From Cohaesibacter sp. (lineage in GTDB: Bacteria; Pseudomonadota; Alphaproteobacteria; Rhizobiales; Cohaesibacteraceae), in the NCBI GenBank assembly GCA_025800145.1, contig JAOXSH010000060.1, positions 1-44,005 on the forward strand: a stretch of DNA of 44,005 bases, written 5' to 3'. Within the stretch, counting starts at the first letter, position 1; the number at the start of each line of letters is the position of its first letter. The notes under the pieces were generated by a model, which ran no database searches, had not been told where the DNA came from, and saw only the letters and a program-made list of their open reading frames with translations. Below are positions 1 to 8,404 of the stretch, piece after piece. Both the position numbers and the translations under genes were made by a program.

Positions 1-57
1 GGCGTCGGCTCGATCGGACAATGCCGGGGCATTTTCTTTTTTGATGCGAACCTTTTG

Positions 58-83
58 CATTGAATTGTCAAGACAATTCAATG
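58..83. repeat. perfect 12-bp inverted repeat at left edge
   Basis: Arms cattgaattgtc (58-69) and gacaattcaatg (72-83) with a 2-base spacer form a perfect palindrome. No convincing gene covers positions 1-205; the stretch holds this palindrome, a short dispersed repeat (142-163) and the trxA terminator. The palindrome could be a regulatory site or a terminator of a gene left of the window. Confidence 0.6.
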
Positions 84-141
84 AGGCGCGCCCTAGAAAG
101 ACAACGCAGCTCAGTGAGCCATTTCAAGGCATCCTATGGGT

Positions 142-163
142 TAATCTTTCATGCTGTTGGTAT
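142..163 (+). repeat. 22-bp dispersed repeat, copy 1
   Basis: This 22-base stretch matches 29961-29982 at 20 of 22 positions, with only two adjacent bases swapped. The other copy sits between the palindromic repeat at 29922 and the MITE-like element at 29987, so this copy may be the remnant edge of a similar repeat cluster. Confidence 0.5.
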
Positions 164-205
164 TACGCATGGCTTTGTGCATGAGATCATTGCCATCTCC
201 ACAAT

Positions 206-238
206 AAAAAGCCCGGATTGAAACAATCCGGGCTTTTT
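206..238 (-). terminator. trxA terminator (bidirectional)
   Basis: A perfect 15-bp stem (206-220 with 224-238) has a 3-base loop, a core of gcccggattg and runs of A and T on both sides. It lies 21 bases past the trxA stop codon and can end transcripts from either direction. Confidence 0.9.
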
Positions 239-259
239 GCAACAAGAAAAGAAAACGGC

Positions 260-577
260 TTATTTGCCGGTCTCAATCCATTTGATCAAATCTGCCTTTG
301 GTGCGGCACCCACTTTCATGGCGACAGCCTCACCACCCTTGAACAACAGCAAGGTTGGAATAGAACGCACACCAAACTGCGCGGCAGTGTTTGGATTTTC
401 GTCCACATTGACTTTGACAATTTTGACATTGCCAGCTTTTTCGCCGTCAATTTCGTCCAGAATAGGCGCAATCATTTTACATGGGCCACACCATTCTGCC
501 CAAAAATCGACAACAACAGGAACATCACCCTGAATTTCGTCTGCAAAATTTGCATCAGTCGCATTCACAACAGCCAT
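260..577 (-). CDS. trxA: thioredoxin 1
   Basis: Cytosolic thiol-disulfide oxidoreductase of 105 residues, the usual size of TrxA. The active site WCGPC is at residues 29-33, inside [12 protein letters not shown], and the conserved cis-proline is in SIPT near residue 74. The start at 577 is chosen because GAGG sits about 7 bases upstream; an in-frame ATG at 589 would overlap that ribosome-binding site. It is the last gene of the run addB-addA-trxA, separated from addA by about 140 bases containing a hairpin, so it may also have its own promoter. A strong terminator follows. The family would be expected to be reduced by thioredoxin reductase and to donate electrons to targets such as ribonucleotide reductase. 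Confidence 0.97.
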   Translation of the reverse strand: MAVVNATDANFADEIQGDVPVVVDFWAEWCGPCKMIAPILDEIDGEKAGNVKIVKVNVDENPNTAAQFGVRSIPTLLLFKGGEAVAMKVGAAPKADLIKWIETGK

Positions 578-639
578 ATCAAGCCTCATTCGGTTCGTCT
601 CACCTCATCCTGACAGGGACAAGGTGGGGGAAAAGATAT

Positions 640-665
640 CTATATTCAGTGATATGTGAATATAG
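640..665 (-). terminator. hairpin between addA and trxA
   Basis: Perfect 8-bp arms ctatattc (640-647) and gaatatag (658-665) enclose a 10-base loop. On the minus strand a T-rich tail follows. It may partly terminate addA transcripts, leaving trxA to its own promoter. Confidence 0.4.
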
Positions 666-719
666 CGTCGTTGTCTTGAAAGTAGGTATTCCGCCCGCAT
701 CCGTCAAGATGGGCAGCTG

Positions 720-3700
720 TTATCTTATGCCAATCTGCGCAAGGGCGGCTTGCCGCACGTCTGGCTCAATCTCCATCAAAGAGGGACCACAACTCCATAA
801 AAGAAGCGTGCGAATGCTGTGTTTGGGATATAGGGGGGCTAAAAGACGCCCATAAAGTGCCATTTGGCTTATATAATCAAAGGGAACGTCCTCGGTGCTG
901 GCAGGCACCTGACGGTTGGTTTTGTAATCTATCACAATCACGTCATTGGGGGTTATCACCAATCTATCCACCTGCCCGGAAACATCCCGTGGCCCATCTT
1001 TGGTCTCCACCCAACCGGCCAGCGAGACTTCGGCCTGACTGTCTGGGCCAAAAAGCGCAGCAAAAGCCGAATCGTTCAACAGCAAAAGCGCTTCATCCAA
1101 CAAATCTGCCCGGCTGTCAGAACTCATATCTTTGGCAATGCGCGCCAGAAAGGCTTGACCACGCGCCTGCCATTGATCGCTGGGCAAAGTGGGTAGATGC
1201 TCAAACAAACTATGCAACAAAGAGCCGCGCCACCGTGGCTCCCAGTCATGAAGAGCAGGGGAGGCGGGATGAGGGCTGTTCGAGCCTGCAAAAGGCTGGG
1301 CAAAAGCAACAGACTTTGCTTCAATCAAATCCGCCGCTTTGGAGGGCTGCAACAAAGCATTGGCCGCAGGCTCACTCTCTAACGGCGTACGGAGCCAGTC
1401 CGGCAAGCTGGCAGGACTGCTGACAGGGGCAAGGGTCAAACGTTCATCCAAAGGCCGGGGCGTAAAATCCTGCTGCAATTGCCAGCGCAAAATCTCATCT
1501 CCTGTGACAGGATGATCTGTTTTTTGCGCATTGGGCCGCAATTGATTGGCAACCACATTATACCAGCAATTCTCCGCCGGTCCTCTGGCACCGGTAAAGC
1601 CGCATAAATAAAGCCGATCTTCTGCTCGCGTCATGCCCACATATAACAGACGCAAATATTCTTCTTCGGTTTCCCGGTCCAGATCGGACAAACTGGCCTG
1701 AATTTTAGCAGGTTGATCCACTTTGGCCGTTTTCAAAGCCATCAAATCGACCGGACTATCCTCTTGGGAAAGCGAAACAAGATGCGGGTGATGACGTGGA
1801 TTGGAGGGCTTGCCCGTGCTATCCACCATAAAGACAATGGGTGCTTCCAGACCCTTGGAGCCATGAACGGTCATAACGCGAATTTGATTGTCCGCCGCGC
1901 CCATATCACGCTTGATCTCGGCCCCGCCTTGCCGCATCGCCGCCAAAAAGGCCTGTAAATTGGGAATCTGCTTTTTCTCAAAATCCAGCGCCCGCGACAG
2001 CAATTCATCGATCACTTCATCCGCTTCTGGTCCCAATCGCTCAATAAAGGCCTTGCGCTTGCCGCCCGGTCCCAAAATCTGGGCGTAAAAATCAAAGGGC
2101 GGTTGAAAATCAATCTGAGCGCGCCAAGCGCTAAGAGTGGCAAAAATCCGACCAAACGGGCTGGAGGCATCAGCCTGATGATGGGCACCCAAAATCTCCC
2201 AAAGGCTCTTGTCGCGTATGCCCCCCGGCTCTGGCGGCTTGGCCAGCTCAAACAAATCCTCCTCGCAAAGATTAAAAAGCGGGCTTTTCAAAAGGCAGGC
2301 AAGACTGAGATCATCTTCGGGCAGCAACATCACGTCCCCCAAGGACAACAGATCCATCACCGCAATATGATCAAGCAAAGCCAGACGATCTGCACCCGCC
2401 ACCGGCAAGCCCGCCTCTTTCAAAGCCCGGTTCACTGCGTGCACAAATGCCCCGCGTTTGCGCACCAGAACAAGGATATCGCCCGCCGTGATCCGTTTGC
2501 CAGATCCCGCCAGATAGTCCCCATTGGTCAGCCAATGTTTGATGGTATCAGCAATCATCCGTGCCAAGGTAACGCCGGGATCACGATCACCTTGTGCATC
2601 CAAAGGCGCGGCCCAATCTTCATCCATCTCTTGCTCAACGGGCTGTAACAAGGGCCAAAGCTCAACAAGGCCGGGATCCTTGCGGCGGATGGCTTCATGC
2701 ACAGTGGGTTCATGGTCAGCCGATAAGGCCGCATATTGGGCCTCATTGGCAAAGACCTCATCAACAGCCTTTAGAATATGGGGTGTGGAGCGAAAGGATA
2801 GCTGCAAGTCAATTTTGTGAAAGGGTTTGCCCTGCATTCCAGCCCGGCGGGCAAACAGATCGCGCATCTGCGCAAACCATTTCGGCTCGGCACCCTGAAA
2901 GCTATAAATGGACTGTTTCTCATCCCCAACGGCAAAGATGGTGCGCTCAACACTGCGCGCACTTTCACTGACAAAAAATTCCTCTCCCAATTGCTGGATA
3001 ATTTCCCATTGGCGTGGGTTGGTGTCTTGCGCTTCATCAACCAAAATATGATCAATGCCCTGATCAAGCTTGTAATGCACCCAAGCCGCCGCCTGACTGG
3101 GGGCCAGCAAATTGGCGGCCTTGATGATCAAATCATCAAAATCCATCAAGCCACGTGCCGCTTTTGCCCGTTCATAATGCGAGATCACGCCATCGGCCAA
3201 AATGAACAAGGCCCGGCTCCCGGCCAACGTCACCAGAGCCTTGCGCCGCTCTTCCAGGGCATCCAGCCTTGCTTGCTCGCGATCCAGACATCCAGCAAGA
3301 GCGGCATCTCCCTCGCGCACTTTTTTGGACGCCATATAGCTGTCGCTCTTGGCAAAGCCATCTTTCTTGCGCAAAAACGCCCACCAATGCCCGGCTTTCT
3401 CGTCTGGATCCTCAGCCTCTAAAAAGTGCCGCAGCAAAATAGCCTGATCTTTATCGCGCTTGCCCCCTGTCGCAAACAGATCGGCAAGCGAGTGCACATA
3501 ATCGGGCGGGAAATGCGGACTTGCGGCCAGATCATGGCGTATCGCCTCAAAATTATCCTGCTCATCCACCCCAAGATAGGCCGCCAAAGCCTGAAGGGCG
3601 GCACTGACACCAAGGCTATCCCCCTCATCAAGCGAAGAGGCCTCACTTGTGGCTTCTCCCATTTCCATAAAGCGGCCAAAGCCTTCGCGATTGCGCACCA

Positions 3701-4298
3701 AACTGGCCAAGGCATTGCGGATATCCATATCGCCCATAGAGCCAACCAGGTGTGCCAAAGCCTCAGACCAAAGCGGTTGCTCTTTGCGTAAAGCGCAAGA
3801 TAACACAAAGCCAATGGCGTTATTTAGCAAATCCGCGGCCAATTGGTCATCCAGAATTTCGAAATGCGCCGGAACATTGGCTTCCAGCGGAAATTGGTGC
3901 AACAAGCGTTCTGCAAAAGCATGAATGGTCTGGATTTTCAGCCCGCCGGGCGTCTCCAATGCCCGCGCAAAAAGCCGTCTTGCCAAGGCCAGCTCTTCTG
4001 TCTTGGGCGGGCGGCCCTCCAGCTCCTGCAAAGCTGTGCCAAGCGCGTCATCATCAAGGCCAATCCAATCGGAGAGCCGGGCAAAAACCCGGTTGGACAT
4101 TTCCGCCGCCGCAGCTTTGGTAAAGGTCAGACACAGGATACGCGAAGGATCGGTCCCGGCCAGCAAAAGCCGGATCACCCGTTGCGACAGCACAAAAGTT
4201 TTGCCAGAACCTGCATTGGCGCTCACCCATGCCGAGCGTTGAGGGTGAGAGGCCAGTGCCTGATCTTGTTTGGTTTTTGCGGGGATCTCAAAAATCAT
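720..4298 (-). CDS. addA: double-strand break repair helicase-nuclease AddA
   Basis: Helicase-nuclease subunit of AddAB, which resects double-strand DNA ends for RecA loading (the counterpart of RecBCD). About 1192 residues. A UvrD-like SF1 helicase shows Walker A (ANAGSGKT, residues 27-34), Walker B (DEAQDT, near 419), GDEKQSIYSFQGAEP, VHGSKGLE and RLLYVGMTRAED. The C-terminal PD-(D/E)XK nuclease shows GQVDRL followed by VIDYKTNR (near 1123). The start at 4298 has GGGGAGGA about 7 bases upstream and lies 2 bases after the addB stop, so addB and addA are translationally coupled. An in-frame ATG at 4331 would sit inside the end of addB and is less likely. Confidence 0.97.
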   Translation of the reverse strand: MIFEIPAKTKQDQALASHPQRSAWVSANAGSGKTFVLSQRVIRLLLAGTDPSRILCLTFTKAAAAEMSNRVFARLSDWIGLDDDALGTALQELEGRPPKTEELALARRLFARALETPGGLKIQTIHAFAERLLHQFPLEANVPAHFEILDDQLAADLLNNAIGFVLSCALRKEQPLWSEALAHLVGSMGDMDIRNALASLVRNREGFGRFMEMGEATSEASSLDEGDSLGVSAALQALAAYLGVDEQDNFEAIRHDLAASPHFPPDYVHSLADLFATGGKRDKDQAILLRHFLEAEDPDEKAGHWWAFLRKKDGFAKSDSYMASKKVREGDAALAGCLDREQARLDALEERRKALVTLAGSRALFILADGVISHYERAKAARGLMDFDDLIIKAANLLAPSQAAAWVHYKLDQGIDHILVDEAQDTNPRQWEIIQQLGEEFFVSESARSVERTIFAVGDEKQSIYSFQGAEPKWFAQMRDLFARRAGMQGKPFHKIDLQLSFRSTPHILKAVDEVFANEAQYAALSADHEPTVHEAIRRKDPGLVELWPLLQPVEQEMDEDWAAPLDAQGDRDPGVTLARMIADTIKHWLTNGDYLAGSGKRITAGDILVLVRKRGAFVHAVNRALKEAGLPVAGADRLALLDHIAVMDLLSLGDVMLLPEDDLSLACLLKSPLFNLCEEDLFELAKPPEPGGIRDKSLWEILGAHHQADASSPFGRIFATLSAWRAQIDFQPPFDFYAQILGPGGKRKAFIERLGPEADEVIDELLSRALDFEKKQIPNLQAFLAAMRQGGAEIKRDMGAADNQIRVMTVHGSKGLEAPIVFMVDSTGKPSNPRHHPHLVSLSQEDSPVDLMALKTAKVDQPAKIQASLSDLDRETEEEYLRLLYVGMTRAEDRLYLCGFTGARGPAENCWYNVVANQLRPNAQKTDHPVTGDEILRWQLQQDFTPRPLDERLTLAPVSSPASLPDWLRTPLESEPAANALLQPSKAADLIEAKSVAFAQPFAGSNSPHPASPALHDWEPRWRGSLLHSLFEHLPTLPSDQWQARGQAFLARIAKDMSSDSRADLLDEALLLLNDSAFAALFGPDSQAEVSLAGWVETKDGPRDVSGQVDRLVITPNDVIVIDYKTNRQVPASTEDVPFDYISQMALYGRLLAPLYPKHSIRTLLLWSCGPSLMEIEPDVRQAALAQIGIR

Positions 4299-4300
4299 AT

Positions 4301-7300
4301 TCAGTCCTCCCCATCGCTTTGCTGCGACCATTCCTTGACTCTGGCCAGATGATCAAAGGGGCTTTCAAACCGCTCAAACATCGGTTTGGCGCGAGACATA
4401 TATCCTTTGGCAGGATCATCATAGGCAACAATCAGCGCCAAAAGCCGTTTGCCAATCAGCTCCACAATATCTTCCGCAGCATGGTCTTTTTCAATGCCGG
4501 TTTTGATCTCGCCAGCCTTGCGCCCACCCGAAAGCTTGATCCATGCCATGTCAGAGACTTCAATGGCAGTGGGAATATCCTTAAAGCCCCCCAATTTTGC
4601 CATATAGCCTTCCAGCGCCAATTGCGGTGCAAAACCGGGCAGAACCTGCTTGGCCGACGGCGGCTGCCCGGTCTTGAAATCAATAACCGACAAGCTGCCA
4701 TCTTTCATAATATCCAACCGGTCAGCCCGGCCCCGCAAATGAAAGGCACCAGATGCCATTGGCAAGTCTGTCCCACCAGAAATTTCCGCAAAACGGCTGG
4801 CCACCTCATCTTCTCGGCCCATCTCCCAGTCAAACACAAACCAATGGGCAATGCGCTCAAACCGGGGCCACCAAATGGCCAAAAGATCGGGGAAATTCTC
4901 AAATTTTTGAAAAGCCTCACGCCCCAAGGCAATCAGATGCTCATAAGCCTTCTGATTGAAAGGCCCATCCCAGCTTTGGGTGAAGTCGCCCAACACATCA
5001 TGAATGATAGAGCCTTTTTCCGCCCCGCCCGGTGGACTGCCAATGGTATCAAGAGCGCGCAAGCCCAAAACATGTTTGGCATAAAGCGCATAAGGATCGC
5101 GGATCCATGTTTCAATTTCTGTCACAGACAAACGGCGTGGGCGATAATCAGGCGATGGTTTTGGATTGGGACGGGGAATAAGCTTACTGTCTTTTGGCGC
5201 ATCCAAGGCTCGCGCCCAACGGATATATCTCTCACCGCGTGCCGTCATTGCCTGATTGGCCGCAAGCCCGGCCACTGCTTCCAGACGCAAAATCCAGCGG
5301 CTGGCAACGGTCGGAGAGCCACCAGTTTTTTCCGAGCGTACCAACACCACCTCGCGCCGTCCCATAGATTGGGCAAAGTCATGGGCGGCAAGGCCGGTCC
5401 GCCTTTCTGGCGGCTCCAGCTTCATACCCGCTCGCATGGGTCGTGACAGCCAGGCATCTGATTTGGTTTGCGCAGGCCATGAGCCTTCATTCAAGCCACC
5501 AATTACCACCCGGTCCACATCCATCAAACGGGCTTCCAGCGTGCCAAGCAATTGCAGACGGGAATGGCCGCTGCCATGATCCAGAACAGTTTCGCCAGAC
5601 ATCATGGCCACTAAAAAAGGTTCCAGATCACGGGGGCCTAACAACACATCATCACTGGCTGGGCTCTGAAGGCGTTCAAAGAAGCTACGCATAGCGCGCC
5701 CCGCCGCTTCATCATAAAAACGCTGTGGATCAGCCTCTTCATTGCAAGCAATCGCCTCAACACTTTTGATCACGGCATAAAGCCAGCGCGAAAGAGTCAC
5801 AGGCTCTGTTGCATTCGCAACCAAAGCCTCAAAAGCGCCAAGGCTGATTTCAAGGTGCTGCAAAAAGGCTCGCGCCAAATCCCAATTTTGAGGGAGTGGA
5901 TGCTCGCTATCCTTCTCACAGCGCTCGCTGCGTTTTCGTTCAAATTCTGCGATCAGAGTGCGAAGCCCGCCCCCAAGCTGGGGACCGCGCAGCAATTCCA
6001 CCTCAATAAAGCGCGCCGCACGGCGGGCCTCGGCCCGTGGCATCCCAAAAGAGGCCAAAGGATGCTTGATCAGGGCAAGCAAGGCCACAGGCTCAAAATG
6101 GCTAAAAATACAGTCCAGCATCAAGCGCATCAAAAGCGCCGGAGGCGTCTCGCCCAAGGGCATACCAGCACTGTCTTCAACGTCAATCTGCCAACGCTTT
6201 AACTCCACCATCACCCGCCGGGCCAGCGCCCGATCTGGCGTAACAAGAGCGGCTTTTTTACCCGGATCAGCCAGCGTTTCACGCAAGGCAAGGGCACAAA
6301 TGCGTGCCTCTTCCTGCTCATTGGCGGCTTTGGCCAAGGCAACATCAGCCAAGGCAATCTGGCGTTTTTCTTCTGGAAAATCAGCCAGAGCGACCTTCCA
6401 TAAATCGGTGCTTTCTGCCGGGCGCAAGGCTTCGCTGACCAAACGCTCCCGCAAAGTCAGGGCAGGGGTGACAGAACCAAGTTTGGTTACCTCAGAGCGG
6501 TTGATTTGCAAGCGATCAAGCAATTGCTTTAGGTTGAATTGCGGATGCCCGGCCACACCTTCCCCCTCGCCCTCTTTTGGATGCAGGCAACCAAGCCCGG
6601 CCCAACTTTCTTCATCCAGATGATAATCCAGCCCCGGTAAAATCAGCGCTCCCTTTGGATGATGGGCAACGGCCATCAGCAAATTTGATGTTGCGGGAAT
6701 GGAACCGGTGGAACCCGCTGCAATCACCGGACCTGCATGCGCCTTCAAAGCGGTAATCTCTGAGGCAAGAACCGCATTGCGGCGCTCAACAGGATCCACC
6801 AAATCGCGCTCGGCCAGAATAGAGGGCCAGAATTGCGTGGCAATTTTCAAAAATTCCAGGCTCATCTGCCAGTAAGCCCCATAATCATCGGGCACCAGCT
6901 CATGAAGCAGCGACCAGTCGCTTTCCTCGCGATGCACAGCATCAATGAGGGCAAGCAAATCAATGGCCAGATAGGCGGCATCGCTTGGCGTGCTGGACAC
7001 CTGAAGACGTTGATCAGCATCCAGTTGCAAAATCTCTCTTGCCTGCTTTTGCGCCCAAAAATGCACCAATTGTGTCATGATCAAACGCCGCTCCAAAGGG
7101 TCCATAGCGGTTGGCAACGACCAAAAGCCATCATCCCCGCCAAGGTTGACTTTCAGGGGCAGCAAATCCTCGTCTATATCGCCAATGACATGAATGCGCG
7201 GCAAAATCAGGCTGGGCCAGCCCCGCTGGCGCAAATGCGAGAGAAAAGCCTCTTTCAGGCCATTGGCCGTGCGCCGCGTTGGTACATAAATGGTGACAGT

Positions 7301-7459
7301 GGCAAGCGAAGCGGGATCTGAGGCATCAAAACCGGCAACCAAACCCCCGTCAATCAGCGCATCAATCATTGAGGTGAAAAAGCTCGAACCCGGACTGATG
7401 GAAAAGACATTGGGACTTGGTGTGGGCTTTGCCGCCGAAAAAAGATCCATATCATCCAT
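4301..7459 (-). CDS. addB: double-strand break repair protein AddB
   Basis: Second subunit of the AddAB helicase-nuclease, about 1052 residues, alphaproteobacterial type. The N-terminal half resembles an inactivated helicase: YVPTRRTANGLKEAF near residue 50 and the loop GSTGSIPAT near 251. The C-terminal RecB-like nuclease carries GRADRLDI and VIDFKTGQPPSAKQV (near 926), with the catalytic D and K of PD-(D/E)XK. It overlaps nothing but is followed after 2 bases by addA. Start is ATG 7459; an adjoining TTG at 7462 is possible. An AAGG about 9 bases upstream of 7459 may serve as ribosome-binding site. A repeat (7501-7604) separates it from murU, so addB may have its own promoter. Confidence 0.95.
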   Translation of the reverse strand: MDDMDLFSAAKPTPSPNVFSISPGSSFFTSMIDALIDGGLVAGFDASDPASLATVTIYVPTRRTANGLKEAFLSHLRQRGWPSLILPRIHVIGDIDEDLLPLKVNLGGDDGFWSLPTAMDPLERRLIMTQLVHFWAQKQAREILQLDADQRLQVSSTPSDAAYLAIDLLALIDAVHREESDWSLLHELVPDDYGAYWQMSLEFLKIATQFWPSILAERDLVDPVERRNAVLASEITALKAHAGPVIAAGSTGSIPATSNLLMAVAHHPKGALILPGLDYHLDEESWAGLGCLHPKEGEGEGVAGHPQFNLKQLLDRLQINRSEVTKLGSVTPALTLRERLVSEALRPAESTDLWKVALADFPEEKRQIALADVALAKAANEQEEARICALALRETLADPGKKAALVTPDRALARRVMVELKRWQIDVEDSAGMPLGETPPALLMRLMLDCIFSHFEPVALLALIKHPLASFGMPRAEARRAARFIEVELLRGPQLGGGLRTLIAEFERKRSERCEKDSEHPLPQNWDLARAFLQHLEISLGAFEALVANATEPVTLSRWLYAVIKSVEAIACNEEADPQRFYDEAAGRAMRSFFERLQSPASDDVLLGPRDLEPFLVAMMSGETVLDHGSGHSRLQLLGTLEARLMDVDRVVIGGLNEGSWPAQTKSDAWLSRPMRAGMKLEPPERRTGLAAHDFAQSMGRREVVLVRSEKTGGSPTVASRWILRLEAVAGLAANQAMTARGERYIRWARALDAPKDSKLIPRPNPKPSPDYRPRRLSVTEIETWIRDPYALYAKHVLGLRALDTIGSPPGGAEKGSIIHDVLGDFTQSWDGPFNQKAYEHLIALGREAFQKFENFPDLLAIWWPRFERIAHWFVFDWEMGREDEVASRFAEISGGTDLPMASGAFHLRGRADRLDIMKDGSLSVIDFKTGQPPSAKQVLPGFAPQLALEGYMAKLGGFKDIPTAIEVSDMAWIKLSGGRKAGEIKTGIEKDHAAEDIVELIGKRLLALIVAYDDPAKGYMSRAKPMFERFESPFDHLARVKEWSQQSDGED

Positions 7460-7500
7460 CAAACCATGCCTTCATGCTTATGATTGTATGCCCTGAGCCT

Positions 7501-7604
7501 AGAGCATATTTGTCGAAAAGTGTGTGCGGTTTTCGGACAAAAATATGGTTAGAAACAAAGATTAGAGCATTTTGAATAACGACGTGTTTATTCAAAATGC
7601 TCTA
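7501..7604. repeat. 104-bp two-hairpin repeat (family A), copy 1
   Basis: The left half (7501-7549) can fold through agagcatatttgtc and gacaaaaatatg. The right half (7564-7603) is a perfect 16-bp stem (7564-7579 with 7588-7603) around an 8-base loop. Nearly the same sequence occurs at 14791-14894, and the right hairpin alone, inverted, at 29922-29961. The repeat edge supplies the TAG stop of murU. It resembles the extragenic palindromic repeats common in Hyphomicrobiales and may end murU transcripts. Confidence 0.85.
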
Positions 7605-8363
7605 GATCAGCCCCATCAGCGTGCTGTTTTGAATGGCGCGTTCGGCCTGACGGATGGCCTTTGGCTCACCCACATGCAGCCAGATCCCATCCATGGAGAG
7701 GCCAAACAGGCGCTTGTTCGCAATGGCTTGATCAAATTGCAGATTGAGCGAATGCGCCCCATCAGGCGCCCCGTCAAACAGGCGTGGATGCAAGATGGCT
7801 GCTCCACTATAAACAAAGGGAGAGACAAAGCGGGCCTCGCGACGAGACAGCCGCCCCTCTTTATCCATCATGAAATCTCCTTTGCCGCGATAGCCAATGG
7901 CAGACACGGTGGGCGAAAGCAACAGCAAACCATCCATCTGATCCTCATCCCAATGCTGGGCCAGCAAAGACAGATTATTGGCAACACCTTCCATCCAGAA
8001 ACTATCGGAATTGAGTAGATAAAAGGGATCTGTGCCAAGCTCTGGCAAGGCCTTCTTGATGCCGCCACCGGTTTCCAGCAAAGCCTCGCGTTCATCAGAA
8101 ATGACCAAATCGCAAGCGGCGGAGCGTTTGGCATGCACTTCCACCAGATCGGCAAGATAATGGACATTGACAATCGTGCGGGTCACGCCAGCCTTGTGAA
8201 GAGTGCCCAAGGCATGATCAATCAGAGCCTTGCCTGCAACGGGAATAAGCGGCTTTGGTGTAATGGCAGAAAGCGGTCGCATACGGGTTCCGCGGCCAGC
8301 GGCCAAAATCATACCTTTTGTGGGGCCAGCCAGAGCGGGCTGCATCTCATTGATCATCGTCAT
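7602..8363 (-). CDS. murU: nucleotidyltransferase, probable MurNAc-1-P uridylyltransferase MurU
   Basis: NDP-sugar pyrophosphorylase fold, 253 residues. The nucleotide-binding signature GMILAAGRGTRMRPL is at residues 17-31, followed by PKPLIPVAGKALIDH. LLNSDSFW is the metal-binding aspartate region. MurU makes UDP-MurNAc from UTP and MurNAc-1-phosphate in the peptidoglycan recycling shortcut that bypasses de novo synthesis. The sequence alone also fits mannose-1-phosphate guanylyltransferase; the assignment to MurU rests on the gene directly upstream, whose C-terminal half looks like AmgK, the kinase for the preceding step. The stop codon TAG (7602-7604) lies within the end of a dispersed repeat. 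Start ATG 8363 has only a weak Shine-Dalgarno. Confidence 0.85.
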   Translation of the reverse strand: MTMINEMQPALAGPTKGMILAAGRGTRMRPLSAITPKPLIPVAGKALIDHALGTLHKAGVTRTIVNVHYLADLVEVHAKRSAACDLVISDEREALLETGGGIKKALPELGTDPFYLLNSDSFWMEGVANNLSLLAQHWDEDQMDGLLLLSPTVSAIGYRGKGDFMMDKEGRLSRREARFVSPFVYSGAAILHPRLFDGAPDGAHSLNLQFDQAIANKRLFGLSMDGIWLHVGEPKAIRQAERAIQNSTLMGLI

Positions 8364-8404
8364 GTCCGTCTTTTATCCCGGCTCGCCAGCAAAATCTCGG
8401 CCCT

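Noticed and set aside
4229-5446. 405-codon plus-strand reading frame opposite addB
   Set aside because: Lies antisense to a certain gene (addB nuclease region), has no domain and no ribosome-binding site.
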